Assembly (NCBI RefSeq): GCF_017562075.2
Contig: NC_054082.1
Span: 40,317,442 to 40,381,441, forward strand
DNA length: 64,000 nt
DNA from: Anopheles merus
Taxonomy: Eukaryota; Arthropoda; Insecta; Diptera; Culicidae
Reading direction: 5' to 3'
Shown: positions 14,001 through 27,300 of the stretch, one piece after another
Position numbering within the stretch: the first letter of the stretch is position 1
How the letters are laid out: each line of letters begins with the position of its first letter
Notes under the pieces: generated by a model
The model's database searches: none
Told to the model about the DNA's origin: nothing
Seen by the model: the letters and a program-made list of their open reading frames with translations, nothing else
Translations under genes and position numbers: made by a program

Positions 14001-15642
14001 TGACACACGTCTTTAGAAACACTCCTTTAACTGTATTGTGTTTTCGAGAAAGAGATAAATTAAACTCATCAACGCCCCGGTCCACCTTGTGCGACCGGTT
14101 TTGGGGTGTGAATAAAACGTTCGTATAACTTTCCTTCGTCCCTGCTCCGCATTGAGTTACACTTTCACCCTTCTGCACGATTCCAGGCGCTTGACCACCT
14201 AGCCTGCCTACGCACAACACCATCATTACCATGCTCCGACATGTTCGCGCAGCTTTTGTCCATCGCCACCACCACACGTGGACAGATTCTAACCAACAAC
14301 GCTGACCCGAATCCTCCCCATTCCACACTCCCATCGCCACATTCGCAGAGGGAAGTGTGAAAGTATCTAACCTTTCGCTGTGTCCACTGCGAAGCAAGCC
14401 TTCCGTTTCGCGATCAAAACAACATAACCCCGCACGCGTCTTGTTAACCTAAATTATTATGCAAAACATCCCCGGTGTGTACGCACGCCTTGTTTCGCCC
14501 CTTCAGAGCCCCCCTTCGAAACGTGTTGTTTTGCTGCGAGCTGCACATTCTCAAAGGATGCTGCAGATGCCTTTACGACTGTTGGCACACACTGTAGACA
14601 GGGTGGAAGGCGATGCCGGGGGATGGAATTTCATCTGCGTTGGTAGAGTGTTGGCACACGTGCACATCACTGACGCCACACCGTATGGGTCTAGCAAACG
14701 TTTTCGCCTCCTCCTCCTCCGATGCGTCAAGCCCAAGCGGTTGATGACGTTGACACGGCTACTTCTGTGCTCGAGGGCTTTGCACTTCGTGCAGCGGTCA
14801 TCGCGGTGGAGTTTGTTGGGCGCATTGGATGGGTTTGAAATTGTGGGATGTTTTGCCGTCGCCGTCCATCCTCAGGAGAGGTACAAAGTTGAGGCTAGTT
14901 TGGTGCATGTTTCGCAACCTCCCATCGAAGCTGTAGTCAAGTTGGACAGAGCATCAGCGACATTCGAAACCAACAATTTGGAATCCAGTATCAATTCGTG
15001 AAAAGCTTACACAAAATGATTACCTGTCATAGGTATGAATTCAGCGTACGTATGGGAAAGAATTTTATTTCTCGCACACACACACAAAAACTGCACACAT
15101 ATACCTTCAATCATAAAATATAGTAAGATTTGAAAAAAGTACAACTATGTATATTCAACACATATCAACACACTCGCTTGGTCTAGGTTACCTGTGGAGT
15201 CAATGTGATGGCACGATAGCACGTTAGCATCCGATTCCTTCTACTTTTTACCTTCGCAGCTTCTTCGAAGATTACCATCCGCCGTGAGGGCACGACGCAG
15301 ACAGTGCTGCAAACGGCTGCACATTAATCTTTCACCGCCATCGATCTGACCTATTGCAAATTAGCGATTGGTGTGATTCAATTGGCCGTACTCGTTCATC
15401 CCCGTCAACGGTACCATGTGGCGCTGCTTGACTCGAACTCCCTCCTTCTCCCATCAGCGAATGCGCCAGCCAGATTTCGGACATTCGCAAACTTTTCAAC
15501 GATATCTTCGAACCGACCGGTACTGCGGCCGGTCAACACCATTCCATCGTGGGAGAGTGCACTGGATGCATACACACTGCAGGAGACACTTGCCTTCGCG
15601 TGTGGAATTGAATTTTCGCCAATCGATCGTGCTTGGTAGAGG
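8048..15642. other. Non-coding DNA, probably intronic
   Basis: Composition alternates between AT-rich stretches and more GC-balanced blocks (around 8.7-9.8, 11.5-11.9 and 13.1-14.9 kb). The GC-balanced blocks produce several frames of 90-180 codons, such as 14459-15001. These overlap comparable frames on the other strand, look like no known protein and lack domain-like patterns, so I treat them as chance. No structural RNA or transposon end recognised. Confidence 0.4.
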
Positions 15643-15643
15643 T

Positions 15644-15692
15644 ACACACACACACACACCACCACCACCACCACCACCACCACCACCACCAC
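15644..15692. repeat. Compound microsatellite (CA)n(CAC)n
   Basis: About eight CA units run straight into about eleven CAC units. The repeat is the source of the Thr-Pro, Gly and Trp runs in translated frames around it, which are therefore not protein evidence. Tracts like this are normally length-polymorphic. Confidence 0.95.
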
Positions 15693-18600
15693 TTACGAGG
15701 GAGGACACCGCGGTGACCTGTGGCGGATTGCGTTCGGGTGGAATGGAAGGGCTGACAAAAAACCATTAACCTAAATTGTCTCCGACTTTGTCGAGATTTC
15801 TCATCTCTCGCGGCATTCGACTGCAGCCTCCCTCTTCTCCTCGCCATCTTCATCATCCTTCTAGCCGCACACCAGCCAGCCTGTATGCCCACCCGCTCTG
15901 TAATCTTTCCTGCATCGCGCGCAAGACCTGCGGGTGGATCTCTGTGCCTCGGTACCGGGCCGGGAAGGTATTATTTGTGCGCGCGCGGCTACCCTGTCCG
16001 CGTTTTGTGCGCTGTGTGCGAATAACCTGCTCTCCAATTTGCTGTGGCCCGCTTTTTTTTTGCTCAGAAGGGCGCCGCACCACACGAATGTATGTATACA
16101 GGTGTACAAAAGCAACTGCGGCCCGGCCCGAACGCGCTCTGGGAAGGGTTTTTGTGCGAACGACGCAAACGGTGCAGCATACATTTTGGAGACGATGCAG
16201 TGTGCTTCATGCAACCGATCATACAACCGATCATACGTTTCTGCTCTTTTCGTGTTGCCTTTTTTCGCCGTTCAACGTTCGCTCGGCGGAGATGGCTTTA
16301 ACATCTTGCGCACGCGCACGTACCGAACGCGTATGTGCGGGCGATCTAAGGGCAATCTAAGATGTGGGCCTTTCCTCCACCTCGCTTCTTACCGGTCGCA
16401 CAGTTGCCTTAGCCGGTACAGGCAACGGCGTGTTTTGCGATTCATTAGTATGTGGTTTTGTGAAGCAATGTCGCTCTCCTTCTCACTGGAACAACCTACA
16501 CAGAGTGTTGTTTGAGAGTGCCCATAGCATTCCATTGCTTCCGAGGAGGACGCCATTGTACAGCGAGTGGCGCGAGCAGTGATCGTTCAAAGTCCAATCA
16601 GATTTATCTTCTAATGCTAGGGATAGTTGCTGTACAGACGCAAAACACGAATTATCTTGTACTGATTGTGGGCAGTGTATTATCATGTTTACATGCTACG
16701 TACGCGCATTTGTGTTGTACAAGTACTAATACTACATGTTGCAACAGTTGATCGTTCTTATCGGTGTGTAGTGTCAATTTGATAACAGAATTAAGCAAAC
16801 AAATTATTGTTTTACTCGCTAGCAAACCTGCAATCAACGGCTTATTTCATTTTTTTTAATCTTTTGAGTAACACTGACAATTTATTCACTGAAGTGTTAA
16901 GTATTTCTATCTTTCATTGGAATCTCTAGATACTCACGATTGTCCACGGCTAGCTTTCTGTGGTTGCAGTGTTCATAACCATGCATTACTCACTGTCGAT
17001 GTAGCAAGGGTAGTCATTACCGTTTGCACCTTTGTGAGGTCATCAATTCTTCAGATCTGTGACCCACAAGGGCTAATCCAGTGGTCGTGGCGATACTTCA
17101 TTCCAGCATGCTTCCTGGTTTACCTCAAGTTGAGGATGTTCGATTCCACTGTTAACATCGTCTTCTTGCGCCTACAGTGTTGCATAAAGTGCTTCACTAC
17201 TCATCGCGCGTTGATGTCGTTGCTCTTACATGATTCCTGGATTCAGCGAGATCTGAAGTCATAACGACGGTGTATAGCTTAGCCAGTGGATTAGTTATAG
17301 TTTTGCCATTGGTTGCTAGACACATCATAAAGAAAAACCCTGTAAATGGAAACAGTTTTTATTTCATTCAGGTAAATTGTGACATATGTATCGATTAATC
17401 AGATGACCATATTTCATAGCATTTCTAAAGCAATGTTCGGCCGATATCACCAACATTAAGCACATTCTGATGGTAAAAGATGTTGAATAAAAAAGCTGTA
17501 AAATCTAAATAATTATCTTTGGTGTGCGTAGGAATGTCTGGCAAGCTTAACATCAGCCATATAAGCTGGTAACCTCTGCTCTAGTTCCTAGACTTGTGGG
17601 ACGTAATCTAGAAACCTCGTATGTGGTCCAGATGTGATTCCAAAGTCAATTAGGCTAATAATCATAAATCTTAATGACGCACAAGATGTTTGACTGTATG
17701 GTGGAATGAAACAGGAAGTGAACGTTTGGCATGAATGAATGAAGCAAAAACACACAGACGCAAACGAACGTCGTTAAACATGTTGACTGGAAATTAAATT
17801 AAACGACCAACGTAGCACAACGTGTTTCGGGTTAATTCGCCAATCTGCGCGATACGAATCTACTTACAAACCTGGTGCGTGTTTTGCCTCTTTCGAGAAA
17901 GTCTGTTCTAAACGTTTGCCTAAATATTGCCCAAGCCATGGGAAATGAAGCATGGCTTAAGCAAACGACGGTCCGGAGAGAAGACCTCACATCAAAACAA
18001 AAACATATGTTATCGTCTAATGCGAGGCTACGGATTCTCACGGGGTAAGAGGAGGTATGTTGATTTTTGCTTTACCCTAGGCGGCAGTACATTTGCAACG
18101 GTCTGCTGTGAATAATTGCTCCATCCTCATCAAGAGCAGTGTAACTGGAGAAGATGGCGATTTCCTTCTCGTAGGAACAGTGGCCCTTATTTTGGCCCCG
18201 GATTGTTGGGCCACACATCCGGACCACCCTCGTGGGAAGAGTGATGGCTCCCGCAATGAATGAAGTGATCCGAAACAGACAACCGGTTCAGTGGAGAGTT
18301 CAACGGCCATCCGAATGCATTGGTCCAACTGCACTGCCCCGCAGGTAGGACCGCCACCTGCGTACATACATTAAACCGATCATCTACATCGGTCGCGCTA
18401 GCATGCCTGTGTGCTAGGCAAATTGTGTCACCTGTAGAGCGGTCGGGCCAACGGTAAGGCATCTTCTGTGGAAAATCAGCAACCGCCCGGAGGACAACAG
18501 GCTAGGTCGTGACTTTGGTTTTTGCATGGAATTCCTCGCACGAGTTACGGGTCGGTGCCATGCGGCTACCACCTACAGACCTATTTTAACACATGCACGT

Positions 18601-21600
18601 CCTAATGTTACTTTGCACAGCGTACTAAAGTCTTTGACCTTACCAACATCCCCTTCTCATTTTTTTAGTACCATTTCAATCCATTCAAGTGGACTGTGGC
18701 GTTGATAATTTTTTATCTTCCATCGATGTTGACCTCTAATGCTTTTGGTTACTTTTTCTGTTCCTCTCTTATAACTTCACATTCTGCAACAAGGTTAAAT
18801 GCGAAAGACATGACTTCCTTCCCCACAACGTGCCACGAAATCGAATGTTGATCGATAGCCTTTTTCTACCAGAACTACCTGGCGCCTTTCTCGGCGTAAT
18901 CCGTTCCAAATCGCGCACCACCAATGCGGCACAACAATATGCATTAAAAAAGTGTGATAGATCGATTGATCGATACGATTGAAGTGGTCGCCCCTCATGC
19001 GCCGGAGTGGCTTGGTGGGAACCTTTGAAACATCACCCGGGGCGATGATTACCGTGAGTTGTGGATTTGAAGATTGAAAGTTTTGACACCTTCTATCTGA
19101 GTGGTGCAAACTGAGTCGTTCTTTTTTCACGCGTCACGCTGTACATGCATTATATTTAGTTCAGTCGCGTTTCAATCATTCATGAGTGTGATAAATTGAC
19201 TTCTGATAGTGCAACGCTGGTATGGCGGTGGAATTGAGTCGTTCAACGGTATCTTTATTGCAACCCCACCTTGAAGCGATTTAAGCAGATCCGAATGCCA
19301 CGAATGTCAGTCAGTTTTATTAAGCCGGCAGAGAATGTAAAATCTAGCGACCTAAACAATACCATAAACATCCATTTATGCCAATTGACATCAATACGGG
19401 GGCGAACGTGCAGTGGAAGGCTAACGTTGAAGGCTGGCTGCACACAAGCGAACCACCAACACCACCACCACCGGCAGCAGGCAGCTCTTTTGAAGGGCCT
19501 CGGGGTGCTCGTGAAATTGCCCCCTTTACTTCTGGTTGCTGCACAGAACCTGTGCACAGTCAGGTTTAATCAGCTGCTGGTTTATTTACCTGTGTGTGTG
19601 TATTTAGCTTTGTGCCACCATTTATCTCGCTATTATTGTGCAAACGGATGCGGTTATGTTACTTTCCAATCCGTTTTGAGCTAGAACTCTAGAAGCTGCT
19701 TTCTTGGATGCATGTTGCCACTAAACTGCTTGGTTGCATATAAATCTGTCCAGGCGGGGTTATTGTTATGTCAGGCGGTTTTCCTGCTGCACATTCTTCA
19801 GCAAAATAAAACTATTTTCGCCTATCAAAACAACTTTGCTCGGTGCAGCGCATGCACAGGGACCCCGGACCTACACTAGGTCCAGGGACCCTGGCTCGAT
19901 CTACGAAGCTGTGTGCCCGAAGCTATAGTGCGAGTATAAGGGGGTTGCGATTTCTCCTTGCGAGCGCATATAGACACCATTCATTCCCCACGCCCCGAAG
20001 CAACATAAGCCTGGGCATGCGGGCTCTCCAAACTGGGCGGTCGCATTCCATTCCGGCACCGTTCGAAATCCAATCCAGGGGCACTCTCTCGCACACGGGG
20101 AAAAGGCTTTGACTATTGATCATCATCGGCAGGCCGGGACACTCGGGAGCAAGAGGCACACACCAGAGCACCATACCATGCAGCCTCCTCATGCCGGGCG
20201 CGGGCACGTCTTGTCTCCAAGCAAGGAATGTCGAATGCTGCCTTAAACGATCGGTCCGCGATCGTTCATGCGAAATTCATTTCCCTTTTTTCCCGTTTCC
20301 CGTCCACTCGCTCTCGCTCTCTCTGTCTCTCTACTACCATATCGTTTATCTCGCTCCCTATCGACGAAGGGGCAATGGCACTGTCGTCACGAACGATCAG
20401 GTTCGAGAGTGGTTGGTTGGTGCCCCTCGCGTCCCTGACTTTGTCGAGGCCACGATAGCACGAAAATCATATGTGTGGCTGGTGTGCGCTTCTAACCTAC
20501 TTTTGCTCGATTCCTCGATGGGAAGCCGCACGGCAAGAAAGAGAAAATGGAAAGGGAGGAGGGAGGCAGACAGGTAAAGAAGGGCTAAGAAGCGATATGG
20601 GACACGTAGCACCGGCGTGTGGGGTGTGTTCTGCTCGGAATCATCATCATATCCCCCCTTTTGTAAAAGTCTAGTGCCCGAAAAATTCGACTCAAACCGG
20701 TTCGGGAGAAAACTTTGGCCGGAGATTCCTTTCCTGGTGTTGCGCTCGACCCCGCCGTCTCCTTCTGCGCACTTTGGAGGTCACCTTAGACACTTCCATA
20801 ATTTTGAAAGCTTTGGAAAGAACACTAAAGTCCTCCCTAGGTCGGCCGTGAATTGGAGGCAAGTAGGAAACGGGAAGCGATAAAGCATTTATAATCATCA
20901 GAAGGTATTTGGGGTAGGTGGCTGTTACAAATGAACCTCACTCTTTGCTTTTTTTTTACTTATGCATTAGGTGTCGCATCATAGCGAATGGAAAATTCAA
21001 TGAGATGAATTTCTCGAACAGGGCACGCGAATTGAAAACACATCGCTTAGCGTAAAAATACCTGAAAAACGTGGTTGAAAGAACAACTATGTTCGAAGGT
21101 ACAGTTTACAGCTCTGCAAAAGTCGTCTCAGTGTGGTGATTACCGATTCTTAGCTGCAAAGACCGCTACATGCTACAGCTGGAGGTGTACCAGCAAAGGT
21201 AATATGCTCTCCGTTCTCTTGGCTTTCTAACTCGCCGGGCACTAATAGGCGTCTAGACGTAACCTAGAATCAAGTGGATCTAGAGCACACAGCAGCAGCG
21301 GCACGATACATAACGTGCAGCCGGGCGATGGCGCGCGGTTCGTGGAGCAGGTTAATTTTCGGTTTCGATTGTCATCTTAACCGCCCTGCCGAGGCTGCAA
21401 TGCACGACTACCGTTTGAGGCCATTTAGCGGCAGTTTCGGGACCGATAGAGGTCTTACATTTGCCACAAAAGCCCCCTTGGCGGCATCGGGAGTGTATCA
21501 AGCTACTGGCAGGTTGTCAATTTTCAACCACACTGATCATGTCACGTTGATAAATGAACGCAGGTAATTACTACGGGACAGGTTTTTTTGTGGGTTTTGT

Positions 21601-24132
21601 AGAGCGGAAAAGAGTTGTTCCAGTTCATCTCTCGTCGCTTGCTGGCTTTTGTTTCATTTGCTGTGATGCGGCCAAGTTGGAGGAATAATTTCAGCGCTAA
21701 TGGGACTAATAAATTTTGAAAAATAGATGAATGTTTGATTTGATGTTATTACGTATACAGCGAAGAGGTATGTGTGTATTGTCAGTATTTGTCTCTGCAT
21801 TTGTGCGATGACATCTCACTTATTTATAGATATAAAACACATCACATGTGCATACATCATCTTGTGTTGTTAATTCAATATGGTGGCGTTAATGACTATT
21901 AAAGATCCCACTACTTCTCTAAACAATAGCGTATCATTAAAGGAAAATGTTGCCTTCATTGTACTTCTAATTCGGCATTAAAATTTAAACTGCATAAAAA
22001 CAAACCAGCCCATGTCTTGGCGAGTTTTTTGCCTATCTAATCTTAATCTATTTCAATTGATTGGGATTTTTTTTACATTTTGCCCGCTCTATAAAATACA
22101 CAATAAAACCCTTCACAATTAGCGATGATTCTCTTTTATATCTGGTTAACAAAACCTCAGAAGAAAGCGAGGTCAGGTAACGTTGTGGTCCACGCCGAAT
22201 AGTTTCATCGCGCCATCAGCGCGGGGCATCATCTTCCCAAGGAACGGTTGTCTGTTGCATTGGTTATAACATTCCTTCTCTTAAATGTATTGCCCTTCAA
22301 CGTTGATGACCTAGTCCGTGACCTTTTACCATGACCAGCTCATTGAGTGTGATCAATTTCAACTCGTGGAGGATAAAAAACAGTGCAGAATTTCAACAAG
22401 TAGAGTGGACATTAAAGGAAACAGACGGTCATGTTGCTTAGATTCTATGCTAGAATCTGCAGTTATTTTCACAAGATAATATAAATGCAACATAAAAAAA
22501 CACACCGTCGTCGTATGCGAAATTGGGTGTGAATCAAATGCATCACCTCTTGGCCGCTCGGTACTTTTATTCCTAATACAATTTAAAATGCAAAACTCCA
22601 TAGCTCCAATCTCACGTACTATAAAGAGCCACATTTCCCCTCCAAATGGATGGTGGCATAGAAACAGGGCCAATTGTAAAGTCGTAAGAAATGAACAACC
22701 AACTTCAGAGCAGGGGGCCGCGCCAATTTGAATACATGGAATCTACGGACCGCTAGCACACGGTACTCTAACGGACGTACGACTGACCTTTCCCTATACC
22801 TTCCCCCAATGATTGGTGATGGGAGGATTTGTGTTGCTCGTTACCACTGGCAAACACACACCTCGTAAATAAAATCTCTTTCACATGCCACGGGCCAGTG
22901 AGCCCTCAGGAGTGGATAGATGAAGAATGATTCCCCGCGGGACGCGGGGTACGGTGGTGCGCACCATGATAACAAGCATTCCAAGAAGCGAACGATTATT
23001 TTCCTCTCACATCCTCATGCAGCAGCAGCAGCACGCGCAACGTTCATATGTGCGGAAAGGACGATCGTCGTAATGAAGTATACACGGAACACGGTGGTAA
23101 GAGTTTGTTCTGCAAAATGGGCTTAGCTATAATTACAACCGGCAACTACCGGTTGCATCCCTCACCGAAACTCCCCCATTGTGTTGTCGCATGGCTTCCG
23201 GGAGAAGGTTGTTACAAACACCGGACAACATGATGCTTCTGTGTGATGCAGTTCTCTGTCGCTGGTAACACCCGAGAATGTTCAGCAGGAAGAAGAGTTT
23301 CGTTCCCTGTGAAAGAAGCATAGAATTAGCTACCTTAGATAGAACTGCTACGGGTTCAGTAGCATGGGATGAGCCCAGTTGGGCGTCACTACTGCATCCA
23401 TGATGGCCTGCTGATACACGATAAACACTGCTACATTGCTACCTGTTTATTTGATGACTTATTTGCGCGCGACTTTGACGTTTATCGGTGTTGTGAAACC
23501 CTCAATCTCACAAGATAGATACCCTCAGTTACTTAGTAATTGCGTGAGACTGAAGAGGAAACTTCATTACCTGGTCGATGGATTTTATGTCGAAAATCCT
23601 CGGATGATTAGTGAGTTAATGGGGGCAAATATTTGATCAAACCTGTAATCAAACAGAAGTGAGCAAATGCTGCAAACTCGGCCGCTAAAGGTGGTCATCT
23701 AGTTAGTTAACGCAATTTGTCACTGCTTCCCACGGCAATTGATGGCGTCTCACCTCTGGTAGTGGCAGGTTCTGCCCTTCCCTTGTTTATCTGCTCATCG
23801 GATCTGAACCATAATTAGGCGCACATTATGCAGCTTGAATTTGGCACAGATACTACCGCCGCTACTGCATCTCAACTCCACTACTGACCCAGTGAGGCAT
23901 CTCTGCTTCAGTTTCTAATGCATTCAGTGACACTCTTTCGGTACGGATGCCTTGATGAAAAGCCGACCAGGTGAAGAAAAAAGTATCTCCGATTAATCAT
24001 CGGAACAACTTCAGCAGCCGCCATGGTGGCGAACTTGTGGATCTGATGGGAAAATGAAAGATGATTAATTAAGCCAACTGCAGCTGCGTTCGACCAAACG
24101 AGCGCGTTGGTGTCCGCGGAAACACGCCGACA
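15693..24132. other. Non-coding DNA, probably intronic, with a GC-richer block at 15.7-16.6 kb
   Basis: The 15.7-16.6 kb block is open for 120-194 codons in several frames on both strands at once, which points to base composition rather than a gene. Elsewhere the DNA is AT-rich with only short frames. A short palindrome sits at about 19870-19886 and pyrimidine runs near 20300. I recognise no exon, RNA gene or transposon in it. Confidence 0.4.
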
Positions 24133-24339
24133 ATGTCGCAGCAAGTGGAAAATAATGAATATGAAAGATGGACCGACGTAAATCATGGTTGGCCCAGTTC
24201 TGCCAACCGGGCTTCCCGATGCAGAAGATGGCGAAACCCCAACAATCCGACGCTGCTTGAGGACAAGCGCCCTTCACGTTCATCCAGTGGAAGTCAGCGC
24301 AATCTGCTGTTTGGCAAGTTCCATCAGCTGATTGAGTGA
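24133..24339 (+). CDS. Hypothetical 68-aa frame, doubtful
   Basis: This small frame starts in a reasonable context (ACAATGT) and ends at TGA. Its second half, roughly residues 37-68, uses codons favoured by the real genes in this window (CTG, AAG, CAG, GAG) and reads as a Ser/Arg-rich stretch followed by NLLFGKFHQLIE. I recognise no family. Frames of similar length exist on the opposite strand, no splice sites or polyadenylation signal clearly belong to it, and it lies deep in the putative intron. It may be a small gene or an exon of a transcript I cannot assemble, but chance is the more likely explanation. Confidence 0.15.
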   Translation: MSQQVENNEYERWTDVNHGWPSSANRASRCRRWRNPNNPTLLEDKRPSRSSSGSQRNLLFGKFHQLIE

Positions 24340-27300
24340 TCTCTTGGGGCGATTCTTCAATTAGCCATTTGTTTTATTGTTCAATCAACGTCACTAATTG
24401 CGTACGCCATGGCGTTATGTTTGAGTGCTTCACCTGAAGATGTGGATTCCTCTGTCAAAATATGTCACTGTGCTGAAAGTGGCATTGCTCTTTAGTGTCT
24501 TTTTTCTCGATTTCAAGAAGTAACGAGGCAAGGTTGCTTTATGTCTTACTCCACTCTGTCGAGTGGTGATTTATTCGCATTAGAGTGCGTCCCCGCCAAT
24601 GTTCGGATTAAGCCAACAACAAACAAAAAGTCACCGAACGGATGACATCATTGTCGTCGCGTTTCTGTTTTGGCGATCACCATCGGCAACAACAAGGTTG
24701 GCTCTGTTTTACGACTCTCCTCCATAGCGGTGTGTCCTTGTTGGCAAGAACTTGACTCGATTCGCGCGTTCAGACTGCAAATACGGGACAGATTTAGCAA
24801 CGGAAGGGAATGGTCAATGGCGTGCGCGCGTGCTCTATTGCAATTCTAATTAATTGCTTCGATTCACTTGCGCGAAAGTAAACACACGACAACATGTGCG
24901 ATGTCCACAGGCCACAGCTAGGAAGAGGGGAATGTTCGGCGAGAAATGAAGGGAAAAAGCAAACGATAAACAGCTCTTTGCTCTTCGGGTTATCTTTTCA
25001 TGGGTGCACACGGAGCTAATGTCTGGAGCACTCTAGAAACCACTCAGGAACAAATGAAGTTAGCCTGCTCTCTTTCTCTCACGAGAAGTGGCTTGTGCCG
25101 GTTGGACGGGGTAGTGTTTGTTTGGATGTGGCGCAATTAACATTCCGATGCCGTTGCCTCCTCCGCAAAATCAAAAGCAAACACCAAATCGGAGCGCGAA
25201 GATAGCGCGCAACCACACAGACACACGCGTACCCAACACAATGTGACCACGCATTCGAGTGGTGTGGAACAGGTTTGTAGAGCTTTTTCCACGGGGGAAG
25301 GATCACTTGAGATTAAGCGAACGTATTGCCTCTACTTTCAGCAGTTGAGCTATCCTAAAGCCATTTCTCGATCCCCTTTTTGTGTGCTGTCGAAACAATA
25401 TATTGTTCGTTGTTATTTGTTTAGTCGGTTTACGAAAGATATAATATATCTAAACACTCTATATGGTGTTCACTCCAGCATATACTCTTTCATATCATTC
25501 ACTTGGGGAGCGAGTGCCATTGCAGCAAGTGTCACATGTATGCCGCCCAATTCATTGGAGAGGCTATGCAAGGTTGGACTGAGGTTTTTGGACACCCTGC
25601 TGACCAGCCTTGAACTTGGGCGGTGGGAAGGAAGGAGAGTCGTTATTTTTAGACATCTTCCACCCTCCCAAATCGGCCGGTATGGACCGTCGCAGAAAGA
25701 GCTCAGTGGTGAAAAAAACCTGAAACGACACCAATTCCAACCGAAACTGTTTTGGGAGAGACGCCCTCCACTTGTGCTGAGATTTGAGAACCGGCTGTCG
25801 CGACACGGTGGACAAACTTTCGACAAAAATCCAGTTGCCAAAAGTGGCAACCTGTCCTAGCAGGTTCTGGTAGCAGCAGGGTGTGTTCCATTGGATCAAT
25901 GTTGGACTGTGTATATGGAATGTGATATCTCTGATCGCTTGCTGCCTTGCAGGAATACTTTGGGAGATATTTTTAGGGAATTAAAATGTGTGTATATTTG
26001 AACGGAAGTTATTTAAAAAATTTTATGATATTACGAGTAAGATCGTGTACTAAAAAGGTTGTACTTAAAATGATTACTACCTTACGAATGTGTATGACTT
26101 CAGCTGCATGCTGTTAGTGGTATAGCTAGGCACTAATTATGATTTAACGACGATCCTTATACAGAAAAGTAGAACACCCCAATGCTTCAAGTATGGTGTG
26201 ATGATCTATAGGCTATAAAACATCGCCATAAACCTGAGTTCTTTTTCAATAAAAGATACCCTGCGTAGGATTAACCATCAAGAGGTATGATAAAGTTGAA
26301 TTCTTGTCAGCATGTTTGCTCATAGACACTTGACATTCTGTGTCGAGTGATAATACAAGGCAAGTATACAGACACAATTGAAAACTCCACCTTACGTGTG
26401 GGATTTTTTTAGGCAATAACTAGTTGACCATCGTACAGCGTCGGAAGAAGATCGACAGGTTTGAACCGCAAAGCCATTTCTGCGGGAGGACAGTCAGTAT
26501 CACAAGCGCTCTAATTGTTATTCGCATCGAGTCGGTTGAAATGGAAATTGAAAAGCAACTATTATCGCCCCCCTGCGTCTGTTCGTTACAGCGTTACGCA
26601 CAATCGGATGCAACGAGTTACGCACTACGCCTTTTTTGTTCCCATCCAGCGAACGTGCATCTCATGGTTGATCGTTTTGCTGCCTGTGCAGATTGATTGA
26701 CAACCCTTTATGAAGAGGGTAATAGCAGAACAACAGCCAATGCGGAAAGGAAGTCGATGAATCGAATATTCCAAAAACGTATGTTGAGCACACCGAACAA
26801 ACCGTGGAAGATGTCAACAGCTTTGAATTCGAGGCGAAGGATGTCTAATGACAGGTCTGTGTGGTCGGTGGAATGCACGATTAGATCGACACGGTGTCTG
26901 TCTATCCGCATTCGTGATCATCCTAATGTTTTTGGTGAATCCATCATACGCGTTTGTCTTGGATTCACAACAGTGTTGTGAATCTCGTGAAGCTATTTGC
27001 AAACTAATAATACTTTCTCTGCTTCGCTACAGTTGACAGTGTCCTTTCAAAAGCATCCCGCACCAGGAACCTGTTTTGTAAACTGATCTCACTTAATCCG
27101 CCCGGGGTGTGGGGTGTCTAATAATCGATCTCGTGACTATTTGGGCGCTTCTTCACGTGTCGGTTTTACGAGATTGGTTGAGATCATCATGCCTTGACAC
27201 CTTGGGTAAACCTTCAATTTTACGTACCAACCTTCAGAAATCGTGGTCTGCTCTGTTCGTAAGCAACTCGGAACCACGCCGTGCGCTCGTGTGCGCGTTT

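Noticed and set aside
14459..16515. Frames of 120-194 codons on both strands at 14.4-16.5 kb
   Set aside because: Several frames are open at once, none has domain-like patterns or preferred codons, and part is driven by the CA/CAC microsatellite. GC-rich composition explains them.
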